Of a stretch of 64,000 bases of DNA, positions 11,725 through 20,665 are shown piece by piece. The stretch covers positions 53,044,697 through 53,108,696 of the forward strand of contig NC_059072.1 of assembly GCF_020497125.1 (NCBI RefSeq). The letters run 5' to 3'. The first letter of the stretch is position 1; each line of letters starts with the position of its first letter. Under the pieces are notes generated by a model. That model did not search any database. It was not told the DNA's origin and saw nothing but the letters and a program-made list of their open reading frames with translations. Source of the DNA: Mauremys mutica. Lineage: Eukaryota > Chordata > Testudines > Geoemydidae. The position numbers and the translations under genes were made by a program.

Positions 11725-12320
11725 CATCTCATTAGTGTCTCAGGAGGATGTTATACAGCAGGTACTAAAGTTAGATATTTTTAAATTAGCAGGGCCAGAT
11801 ACCTTTCATTCAAGAGTTTTAAAAGAGCTGGCTGAAAATATCATTGGACCATTAATGTTGATTTTCAATAAGAGTTGGAATACTTGAGAAGTTCCAGAAG
11901 ACTGGAAGGAAGCCAATATTTAAAAAGAGTAAATAGGATGACCCTAATAATTATATGCCTGTCAGTCTGACATTGATATTGGGCAAGATAATAGAGTGGC
12001 TGATATGGGACTCATTTAATAATTAAATGAGGGTAATCCTCCACATGGGTTATGGAAGGTAGATCCTGTAAAAACTAATGATTTTTATAAGATTACAAAT
12101 GTTGTTGATATAGACTTGGTAGCATGTGACCTTTTGATTAAAAACTAAAAAGATCTTAACATTGCACATATTAAATCAATTAAAAGGTAGCTTACGGATA
12201 GGTCTAAAATGTAACTGTAATTGGGGAATCCTCATTGAATGTGTATGTTTCTAGTGAGGTCCGACAAGGATCTTCCTTGGCCCTATGCTATTTAACATTC
12301 TTATTAACTTCTGCCCTATC
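11725..12320 (+). pseudogene. Old CR1/L3-like LINE fragment (pre-RT and RT start)
   Basis: Plus-strand reading gives broken pieces in CR1 ORF2 order: KLDIFKLAGPDTFHSRVLKE, then LAENIIGPLMLIFNKSWNT, then EVPEDWKEANI. Farther on is a decayed motif B at about 12250-12310 (SEVRQGSSLALCYLTFL-like). The order and spacing match the intact CR1 reading at 38660-39017 (minus). Many stops and frameshifts and no 3' end make it the oldest CR1 relic here. Confidence 0.65.
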
Positions 12321-13329
12321 ACTGAGATAATAACATCAAACTAACACTATTTACCCCCCATGATTACCAAAAGAAAAGCTCACAAAATGGTGTAATCATG
12401 TCACAGTAGGTTACACTTCACCCCTGCTCATGTAATTCATTTATTTAGAAAAACCAGCAGTAGAACATTTTCAAACACCCACAGCTCCTGGTGACAAAAA
12501 TGTGCTGTAAGCTTGAGACAGTGTGTTTTGTATTACCTAATGGAGTCTTGAATTACTGTAGTATAGTTGTTAGCTCACCTAGCTTTATTCGGTATTAACC
12601 CTCCACTGCCAACGGTACTTGAAACCCCACCTTGTGCTTATAAAATGTTATGGGTTTGATTTGTCATATATTTCATGTAATATTGCCTAGGGAAACTTTT
12701 TACTGATTTTTTCCCCACTGCACCAGGTAATTTTCCAGTGCTTTTGCAAACGTATACACAAAATGCTGGTTTTAGATAAATGTAATGCATTCAGGCCAAT
12801 ATAAACATGACAAAGTGATTCTGCACAGCACTGTGAGACATACATATTTCTGAAATCACTCTCCAAAGGCTTTTCCATGGACTTTGGATAGGCTAGGAAC
12901 AGTGTTCTAGTTCATAGCCTATATAGTCAACAAGAGCACTGTAAATAATAGGTCAGATCCTCAGCTGTGTAAAGCAGCAGAGCTCCATTGAAATCAATAG
13001 AGCTACACTAGTTTACACAGGCAGAAAGTTGATCCAATACTTATGTTTCACATTGCAGCCAACATCACCCCCAGCAAAGATCTGATCACGTAGCAGAAGA
13101 GCAGCAAGGAACCTTTATGTATTTCTAAATCTAAAAGAGAATTTCAAGGATATGCAACACAACCTCTTAATTTAAAGTTTATGTCTCAGGATACCTGTTT
13201 GAATAAGGAGCATTATATCTCCATGCAGTAAAGTCTAGTCTTTTATTATGCTACCTCCCATAACTTGTGATATGAAGTGCCACAGTAAAAGAAAAGCTCA
13301 TCTTTACATTTTCTAAGAAAAACTATTAC
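12321..13329. other. Spacer with one palindromic repeat, no gene recognised
   Basis: The interval 12951-13032 is a palindromic sauropsid repeat: GGTCAGATCCTCAGCTGTGT on the left, CCATTGAAATCAATAG in the centre, then GTTTACACAGGC and TTGATCC on the right. The rest is AT-rich and unassigned. Confidence 0.45.
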
Positions 13330-13496
13330 AAATGGATAAAAACACTCCAGAAAAGAGAAGCCTGGGAGCTCAAATTCATAACTTTTTTAGGCAGTTATTA
13401 TATTGCTTGTGCATGTGCACACTACATTCTTTGTGTCGGCAGCGCGCGTCCTCACCAGGAACGCTTGTGACGATGCAGAGAGCAGTGCATAGTGGG

Positions 13497-13736
13497 CAGG
13501 GGCGGCTCTAGACATGTTGCCGACCCAAGCAAGGAAGGCAGGCTGCCTTCGACGGCTTGCCTGTGGAGGGTCCGCCGAAGCTGCGGGACCAGCGAAGCCG
13601 CGGGACCAGTGGACCCTCCGCAGGCAAGCCGCCGAAGGCAGCCTGCCTCCCGCCCTAGCGGCGACTGGCAGAGCGCCCCCAGTGGCTTGCCATCCCAAGC
13701 ATGCGCTTGGCGTGTTGGGGCCTGGAGCCGCTCCTG
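13497..13736. mobile_element. Nonautonomous hAT transposon, 240 bp, inside the Harbinger element
   Basis: Terminal inverted repeats are CAGGGGCGGCTCTAG and the complement of CTGGAGCCGCTCCTG (two mismatches). ATAGTGGG occurs on both sides (13489-13496 and 13737-13744), an exact 8-bp duplication. Removing it restores GTGCATAGTGGGTAGCTATC, which matches the Harbinger copy at 24920-24940 (GTGCACTGTGGGTAGCTATC). The interior is GC-rich with GCCGAAG words, as in the element at 430-705. Frames of 77-135 codons on both strands are composition artefacts. Confidence 0.9.
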
Positions 13737-14110
13737 ATAGTGGGTAGCTATCCTACTGTGCAACTTGCCAGCATCCAGTTCAGGGTGTTTTGGGAAGTTT
13801 TTGCAATGCCTCATGGGGCCAAATGAGTCACTTGGGCATGCTGGGGAGCATGGGTTCAACTTCCCATAATGCAGGGTTCTCCATTTAATGATTTAATCTG
13901 CAGCCCCTAATATTTTGTGCCTCTTTTCAAAATTCCTGAAAACCTGTAAGTCCTTCCTCGCTGTCCACCATCTCTGACAGAAGCATGGGGCCTGCACAGC
14001 TCTGTGCTATTGTCATGAGCTTTGCAGGCAAGGGAAGCCTGATCCTGCACCATTTGCAGAGCCATAAGAGGGGCCGCAGGGAACATGAGGAGTCCCTTGA
14101 AGGCTAGATT

Positions 14111-15180
14111 GCTGTGGGACATAGAAAAAACAATTCAAGGTTGCTGATGGCATTCACGGAGCAGCTCCAGGCAGTGGAACGTCAGTTCTGGGCCAGCAAA
14201 ACAATTATAATTTGGGATAACAAGAAGTGGCTGCAGAACTTTCGGATGTGCAAGGCCACATTCCTGGATCTGCATGCAGAGTTCACCCCAGCCCTCCAGC
14301 ACAGCGACACCAAAATGAGAGTCACACTGACAGTTGAGAAGCAAGTAGCAACTGCACTGTGGAAACTTGCAATGCCAGATTGCTACTGGTCAGTCAGGAA
14401 TCAATTTGGAGTCACGGAATCTACCAAAGCGGTGTTTTCATAAAAGTGTGCAGGGCCATTAATCACCTCCTGCTACACAGGACTGTGACTCTGGGAAATG
14501 TGGAGGACATAGTGGATGGTTTTGCAGTAATGAGGTTCCTGACCTGCGGTGGGGAGATAGATGGCATGCATATCCCTATTTTAGCACCAGACCATCTTTC
14601 CACATGGTACATCAACAGAAAGGGCTTATTTTCTATGGTAATGTAAGTGCTGGTGGATTACTGATATAAGTGTGGGCTGGTCAGGGAAGGTGCATGACAC
14701 ACTCATCTTTAAGAATACAGGCGTGTTCAGAAACCTGCAAGCAGGAACTTCCTTTCCCAACTGGCGGATTACCACTAGAGATGTTGAAATGCCAATAATG
14801 ATCTTGAGAGTCCCAGCTTCCCCCTACTCCCATGACTCATGAAGCCATACACCAGCCACCTAGACAGGACCAAGAAGCGCTTCAACTACAGGCTCAGTAG
14901 GTGTATAATGACAGTTAAATGTGCCTTTGGTTATCTGAAGGATCACGGGCATTGTCTACTTATGTGGATCTCAGTGGAAAAAAAATCCCAATGGTTGTAG
15001 CCGCCTGCTGTGTCCTGCATAATATCTGTGAAGCAAAGAGGGAAAGGGGTGGAGATAGAGCAGCTGTCTACTGAATTTGACACCCAGATATCAGGGCTAT
15101 AAGAAGCTCAACACAGAGCTATACGGCTCAGGGAAGCTTTGAAAGACCATTTTAATAATGAGCCAGAGTAGTGTGTGTTA
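14111..15180 (+). pseudogene. Harbinger transposase pseudogene (HARBI1-like)
   Basis: Successive plus-strand frames cover a Harbinger-type DDE transposase. N-terminal part at 14114-14443: MCKATFLDLHAEFTPALQ, then VEKQVATALWKLAMPD. Catalytic core at 14359-14646: VCRAINHLLLHRTVTLG, then GGEIDGMHIPILAPDH, whose Asp in E-I-D-G is the first catalytic residue, then YINRKGLFSMVM. The C-terminal core near 14850-14940 reads RFNYRLSRCIMTVKCAFGYL. Most family members have V-E-x-A-F-G-R-L-K there, so the catalytic Glu is a Lys (AAA at 14917-14919). Frame changes at about 14440 and 14645 and later stops show that it is dead. Family members cut and paste the transposon with a SANT-domain partner. Confidence 0.85.
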
Positions 15181-15461
15181 CTGTAGTTTGCTCTATCTGG
15201 TCTTGCTCTTTTTTTAGCCCAGTATGAATCTTGTAGTGAGTGCTGTGTGTGTAGGAATGTAACATTACCAATCCACCTATTAATATTGTCTGAAAATGAT
15301 ATTATGGGTTCTGGGACAAAATGGAATAATTGGAAGTTGGTGGATGTCAGACCTGCTCAGCACCAGCTAGTATATGTTGTGAACTAATAAAGATATATTA
15401 TGTTCCAAAAATAGAATTCTATTCTGTAACATGAACCAGGCAAATTAAAAAAAAAAAACAG
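15181..15461 (+). other. Harbinger 3' flank of the transposase gene, A-rich end
   Basis: Contains AACTAATAAAGATATATT, a candidate polyadenylation site for the transposase transcript. The poly(A) run at about 15448-15459 abuts the 5' junction of the RTE-like LINE. Confidence 0.4.
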
Positions 15462-15474
15462 TGACCACCACCTT

Positions 15475-15904
15475 GTGACAACTTCCATCAAGCTAAAACT
15501 GAGAAATGTGGGTCCACCAAACAAGGGACATAGACGTAATGATATTGACAAGCTAAAGTCCCTTGAAATACAGAAAGCCTTTGTTCTGCAAATAAAGAAC
15601 AGGTTTCAAGCACTTGCAGACCTTGATGAAGAGATGGGGAATGCAGATGAGGAGATCAACAAGAAGTGGGACAAAGTAACAGCAATTTATGAACAGAGCA
15701 GTGAAGCCTGTCTAGGCTACAGGCAGAAGAGAAGGAAGGAGTGGATTACACCCAGCACATGGAACTCCATAGAAACCAGATGAACCCTGAAGAAAAAAGT
15801 TTTAGACACACAATCCCAGAAGCTAAAGGACAAATACCTCAAGTAGTATAGCAAGACACACTGGGAGATCAAACACCTTGTAAAAGCGAACAAATGGCAT
15901 TATA
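15475..15904 (+). pseudogene. RTE-like ORF, endonuclease C-terminus and linker (before CR1)
   Basis: The frame 15475-15783 reads TTSIKLKLRNVGPPNKGHRR and continues as a charged, lysine/glutamate-rich linker (RFQALADLDEEMGNADEEIN, then KRRKEWITPSTWNSIETR). The motif K.EWIT..TW..I..R is typical of the segment between endonuclease and RT in this LINE group. A stop at 15781 and another near 15842 interrupt it before the CR1 junction. Confidence 0.75.
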
Positions 15905-17008
15905 TTCATAGATTCATAGATTCTAGGACTGGAAGGGATCTTGAGAGGTCATCGAGTCCAGTCCCCTGCCCTCAGGGCAGGACCAAATACTGTCTGGACC
16001 ATCCCGGATAGACATTTATCTAACCTACTCTTAAATATCTCCAGAGATGGAGATTCCACAACCTCCCTAGGCAATTTATTCCAGTGTTTAACCACCCTGA
16101 CAGTTAGGAACTTTTTCCTAATGTCCAACCTAAACCTCCGTTGCTGCAGTTTAAGCCCATTGCTTCTTGTTCTATCCTTAGAGGCTAAGGTGAACAAGTT
16201 TTCTCCCTCCTCCTTATGACACCCTTTTACATACCTGAAAACTGCTATCATGTCCCCTCTCAGTCTTCTCTTTTCCAAACTAAACAAACCCAATTCTTTC
16301 AGCCTTCCTTCACAGGTCATGTTCTCAAGACCTTTAATCATTCTTGTTGCTCTTCTCTGGACCCTCTCCAATTTCTCCACATCTTTCTTGAAATGCAGTG
16401 CCCAGAAATGGACACAATACTCCAGTTGAGGCCTAACCAGTGCAGAGTAGATTGGAAGAATGACTTCTCTTGTCTTGCTCACAACACACCTGTTAATGCA
16501 TCCCAGAATCATGTTTGCTTTTTTTGCAACAGCATCACACTGTTGACTCATATTTAGCTTGTGGTCCACTATAACCCCTAGATCCCTTTCTGCCGTACTC
16601 CTTCCTAGACAGTTTCTTCCCATTCTGTATGTGTGAAACTGGTTGTTCCTTCCTAAATGGAGCACTTTGCATTTGTCTTTATTAAACTTCATCCTGTTTA
16701 CCTCAGACCATTTCTCCAATTTGAATTATGATCCTATCCTCTAAAGCAGTTGCAATCCCTCCCAGTTTGATATCATCTGCAAACTTAATAAGTGTACTTT
16801 CTATGCCAATATCTAAGTCGTTGATGAAGATATTGAACAGAGCTGGTCCCAAAACAGACCCCTGCAGAACCCCACTTGTTATACCTTTCCAGCAGGATTG
16901 GGAACCATTAATAACTACTCTCTGAGTACGGTTATCCAGCCAGTTATGCACCCACCTTATAGTAGCCTAAGTTGTATTTGCCTAGTTTATTGATAAGAAT
17001 ATCATTGA
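15905..17008 (-). mobile_element. CR1 LINE, minus strand, 5'-truncated, inside the RTE-like LINE
   Basis: Read on the minus strand it ends at 15905 with the CR1 tail (complement of TTCATAGATTCATAGATTCT). Coding pieces are 16951-16703 ([20 protein letters not shown] with FADDIKLGG) and 16719-15949 (VNRMKFNKDKCKVLHLGR to [11 protein letters not shown], then the stop). A 14-bp deletion near 16720, relative to the copy at 25780, shifts the frame between them. The two copies belong to the same subfamily and are nearly identical over about 1.1 kb, so both inserted recently relative to the Harbinger elements they disturb. Confidence 0.92.
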
Positions 17009-18790
17009 TAATCTGGCAACACAAGCAGAGGATGCAGCTGTTCATGGTCAACAAGGAACCATCTACAAAATGACGCAGCTTCTCAGCGGTAAATGGCAGA
17101 CACCAACAAACACTCTCATAAGGAACAAACAAGGACACCTACTAACAACCGAAAAATAACAAGAAATATGCTGGACAGAGCATTTCAAAGAATTGCTGAA
17201 CAGAGATCCACCTAAAGAGGAAGCAAACATCCAGGAGGCGGAGGAGGATCTTGATATCAACACAGACACCCCAACTAAGAAAGAAATCATTCAAGCCATC
17301 AAATCCTTAAAATTGGAAAGCTCCTGGCAAGGATAACTTGAATGCAGAATTGTTCAAGGTGCCACGGGATTCTTTGCTGAATTGTTCAAGGTAAATCCTA
17401 AATTAGCAGCATCTATCCTGGCCCGTCTATTTACATCAGTCTGGGAAAGGGAAACGTGCCAGATGAGTGGACCAATGGGGTTATAGTGAAGATACCAAAG
17501 AAAGGAATTCTCAGTGATTGTAATAACTGGCATGATATCACAGTTTTATCTGTGTCAAGCAAAGTATTGTGTAAGATCAGTGTCCAGCATATATCAAAGG
17601 CAGGTGATAGCGTTCTGAGAAAAGAGCAAGCTGGTTTTCGGAAAGAGCGCAGATGCACAGACCAGATATTCACTCTACAAAACATAGTAGAACAGTGCTT
17701 AGAATGGCAATGACAACTCTACACAAATTTCATAGACTTTAAGAAGGCTTTTGATAGCATTCACAGGACCAGCCTATGGCACATTCTGTGGGCATATGGA
17801 ATTCCTTTCCATATAATCAACATCATCAAAAGCTTCTATTTCAATTTTACATGCAGTGTTGATCACAGTGAGCTAAGTTTTGGAGTACATCAGGGGTGTG
17901 TCATGTCTGCAATCCTCTTCAACACTGCCATCGACTGGGTAATGCAGTGTACAACAGAAGACATGCCAAGAGGCATTAAATGGACACTCTTCTCATCCCT
18001 GGAAGACCTGGACTTCGAAGATGATGTCGCTCTCCTATCACATACCCAACACCATATACAAGAAAAAACAACTCGACTCAACACATTCAGCCAGCAAATT
18101 GGACTGAAAGTCAACCGAAATAAGACAGATATCATGACCTTTAATATTGCCTCACCATCACCGGTAGGGATAGAGGATTATGTTCTCACCAATGTAAAAA
18201 CATTCACATACTTGGGCAGCACCATCAGCCAGGATAGTGGAACAAGCCAGGACATCCAGAACAAAATCAATAAAGCCAGGAACACCTTCAGGAGCTTAAA
18301 TACAGTCTAGAAATTACCAAAATACAACACCAAAATCAAACTCAAGATTTATCAGAGCTGCATATTTTCAACACTACTTTATAGTGCAGAATGCTGGAGA
18401 ATGAGAAAGTATGACACGTCCAAACTTTCTTCATTTCATACAACCTGCCTCCGAAAAATTCTCCATATCTTTTGGCCCAGAACAATCTCAAACCAAGATA
18501 TATTGACACAATGCAGCCAAGAGGATCTGAGCATCATCATTGCCAGAAGGAATTGGAGGTGGATCGGTCATGTGATTAGGATGGATGGATTCCATCACCA
18601 GAGTAACAATAGATGGACACCTAAAGGCAAGCGAAAATGAGACTACCCAAAAATAACATGGCGAAGAACTGTGGAAGCCAAGTTGAAAAACTCGGGGCAC
18701 AGCTGGTGAACCATTGAAAAACTTGCCAGAAACAGACAGAAGTGGAGGAGCTTCGTCACTGCCCTAAACACCAGAGGTGTAATAGGAACA
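17009..18790 (+). pseudogene. RTE-like reverse transcriptase pseudogene (after CR1)
   Basis: Plus-strand reading, chiefly one frame. 17456-17713: DEWTNGVIVKIPKKGILSDC, then LRKEQAGFRKERRCTDQIFT. About 17735: FIDFKKAFDSI, motif A with its catalytic Asp. About 17886: GVHQGCVMSAILFN, motif B. About 18010: LDFEDDVALLSHT, motif C, where the usual F-A-D-D is F-E-D-D. 18190: FTYLGSTISQDSGTS. 18401-18640: LSSFHTTCLRKILHIFWPRT, then RRNWRWIGHVIRMD and TPKGKRK. The end is RQKWRSFVTAL near 18740-18770. In-frame stops lie at 17711, 18308 and 18638, so it is inactive. The order matches RTE-like LINEs found in many animals. Confidence 0.85.
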
Positions 18791-18807
18791 TGATGATGAT
18801 GATGATG

Positions 18808-20339
18808 AAAACTTAATAAATTAAGAGAACAGAACTTGTGTAGTGGAAGGAACAGTCATTTCCATTTCAAGAACACATACACTGACCTGTGAAAGACATG
18901 GTTGGTATATGTGCAGCTGTGATTGTCTTTAATGCCCCCTGGGGTGGAGAGATGGGGCAGCCAGCAGCTCCTGATGCCATATGGAATGATGAGGGGCTGT
19001 AGGGAGGTCCCAACATTGAATTGTCTATGTTCTGCAGAGGAACATGAGCACAGGATTCTTGAACCTGAATGTGTACCACAGTCCGCAGAATCTCTTTGCT
19101 GCCTGAGAAGCCCCATTATGTCCCTCTCCCTCTCCTTTTCCTGCTTGGACTCCCAGGCCTTTCTCCTCTCTACTCTTTCCTTCTCCATGTTGTCGGCAAG
19201 GGTCATCCTACAGGCCCTGTGCTTGTTCTCTGACTCAGGACTGGCTTCCAAGATCTTCTAGAACATGTCATCCTGAGTCCTCTTCTTTCTCCTCTTTATC
19301 TGGCTCAGGCAGTCTGTATGTGTGGAGAGAGAGAAGTTGCAGATACAACACACAGAGATACCATTGTCAGTTTCACAACAGAAATAGAAATTTAGGATAC
19401 TGAACTCACTCCCCTTGATCTCCAAAAGTTATAAGATACAGCATGGCACCAGTTAGGGCACCAGACATGGTGAGTATGGCCCTTGGAGGCAAGGGGGGTT
19501 GGGGAGATGAGTGGGGAATAGCTCACAGGCATGTGTATATTTGTAAAGGACAATGGAACTGAACACTGGCACTGTGGTGGTGATTTTAGCTGATACTTCA
19601 CTCCTGACAGTAACAGAGGCAGAGAGAGCACAGCTGCTGCTGGTGTCCCGATGCCACCTAGGCCTGTACACTGCTAGCCAGTGTACTGCAATGGTGCCTG
19701 CTGAATTGCTGAGTGGCATGGGAAAGTGTCTGACCACGGTAGAAAAATAAGGCAGCCCCAGAAACCTTCAGCAGAGGATTGGACTGTATCTTCATGAAAG
19801 TTTCTTGAAGATCTCTATGGGGGATTCACGGGATGTCCCACTGCCCACAAACAAACTGTTCCACATGGCCCCCTCTGTCTAACTCTAGAGGGGAATGGAA
19901 TGCAGATAACTCTATCTCTCTTGGTTGTTTCAGTACCTCTTCTACCACTAGTAAAAAAGAGAAAATTACCAGATGTGGCCTGCTTTATTGGAGGTGCCAT
20001 TCCTGTAATTTCAAAGCAAACGACATACTTACTAGAGGTTTCTTCCCCTGAGTCAGATTCACCCGTGCTCGACTGTTGGGACTTGCTGGACGGTGGTGGA
20101 GTCAAAAACATGTCCTGGCTTTCTGCACATCTGGATCCCCCAGTTGCCTGTCCCCCATTCTGCTCCTTCCCTTCTTCCTAACTCCATTGACCTTAATTCT
20201 ATGCCTCCTGGTGGTGTTATTAAGCCAGCATTGCAAGGCAATTATGTCAATGGGAGTGAAATTTAAGTGTAGACACATCCACAGCTAGGTCGATGTAAGT
20301 TACCTTGTGTCAACCTAACTGTGTAGTGTAGACCAAGTC
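18808..20339. other. Right part of the Harbinger element
   Basis: Harbinger sequence resumes directly after the RTE-like 3' tail. It holds the partner pseudogene on the minus strand, about 1 kb of noncoding DNA with motif-less frames, and the right terminal repeat. Confidence 0.6.
18870..19330 (-). pseudogene. Harbinger SANT/Myb-type partner protein, C-terminal part, broken
   Basis: Minus-strand reading begins near 19320 with a basic run and T-Q-D-D-M-F. A stop follows, and then (19251-18856) EASPESENKHRACRMTLADN, MEKERVERRKAWESKQEKER and RDIMGLLRQQRDS. The acidic D-D-M-F segment followed by a highly charged helix ending in L-L-R-Q-Q is the usual C-terminal half of the SANT-domain protein encoded beside Harbinger transposases. 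That partner binds DNA and helps import the transposase into the nucleus. The SANT domain itself was not recognised. The same segment from a different subfamily is at 25392-25760. Confidence 0.72.
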
Positions 20340-20665
20340 TTAGACACTAAAAATCAAAGACTTAATAAAGACACTGGATTTATGGCTCATCACAGCAATC
20401 TATAACACACTAACCCTCCTTTGTCTTATGACTGCAAAGGTGTTAACTGACCACTTGACCTTAAATGGTGTATTACAACATAACTCCTTATGCTAAACAA
20501 TCTGTTCCACCTTGTATTTATCTGTGACAGCTTTGCGTACCTTTCCCAGACCTGAAGAAGAGCTCCGTGTAAGCTCAAAAAAAAAAAGGTTGTCACTTTA
20601 GGAGAAGTTGGTCATCAACTCATTAAGACATCACCTGACGAACCTTGTCTTCCTGATCATTAAGG

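Larger units (their letters stand above)
15462..18807 (+). mobile_element. RTE-like LINE, 5'-truncated, split by a CR1
   Basis: The element starts within the last residues of an AP endonuclease (SDHHLVTTSIKLKLR from 15462). It continues through a linker, a reverse transcriptase and a C-terminal region, and ends in a simple GATGAT tract (18791-18807), the type of 3' end RTE-family LINEs have in place of poly(A). It lies in the Harbinger element in plus orientation. The CR1 at 15905-17008 lies inside it; the reading continues from KANKWHY before the CR1 to NLATQAEDAAVHGQQGT after it. Only a few stops interrupt over 450 codons, so it is moderately old. The clade (RTE or RTE-X) is inferred from motifs alone. 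Confidence 0.82.
13390..20339. mobile_element. PIF/Harbinger DNA transposon, itself interrupted by LINEs
   Basis: The right terminus is GTGTAGTGTAGACCAAGTC, the complement of the GGNNTGGTCTACACTAC end of this family. The left end (from 13390) is diverged and poorly matches it. TTA borders both sides (13387-13389 and 20340-20342), the target duplication typical of Harbinger. Inside are a plus-strand transposase pseudogene (14111-15180) and a minus-strand SANT/Myb-type partner pseudogene (18870-19330). This two-gene convergent layout is characteristic of Harbinger. A hAT MITE (13497-13736) and an RTE-like LINE (15462-18807) inserted later. Without insertions it would be about 3.4 kb. Confidence 0.8.
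13330..20665 (+). repeat. Split interspersed repeat (probably Penelope-related) hosting the nested stack
   Basis: Two separated pieces belong to one repeat. Left piece 13330-13389 contains GCCTGGGAGCTCAAATTCAT; right piece 20340-20665 starts TAGACACTAAAAATCAAAGA. In the unsplit copy at 55480-55790 the equivalent strings are adjacent (GAACTTAAATTCAGAAG, then TAGACACTGAAAACCATGG). The 6.95 kb between is the Harbinger insertion. Near the 3' end, CTGAAGA, a GAGCT/AGCTC stem and an A-rich strand form a decayed hammerhead-like core (20552-20580). Penelope-like elements are known to carry hammerhead motifs, so that assignment is plausible but inferred. Joining the two halves is directly supported by the second copy. 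Confidence 0.7.

Noticed and set aside
13387..13859. Overlapping frames up to 135 codons on both strands
   Set aside because: They cross the hAT MITE and its target duplications, so they cannot predate the insertion; mirror translations reflect the inverted repeats.
16216..16557. 113-codon plus-strand frame, repeated at 26084-26427
   Set aside because: Shadow of CR1 ORF2 on the minus strand; it appears twice only because the CR1 is repeated.
18791..18807. GATGAT tract as an independent microsatellite
   Set aside because: It sits exactly at the 3' end of the RTE-like LINE, where that family carries short tandem repeats, so it is part of the element.
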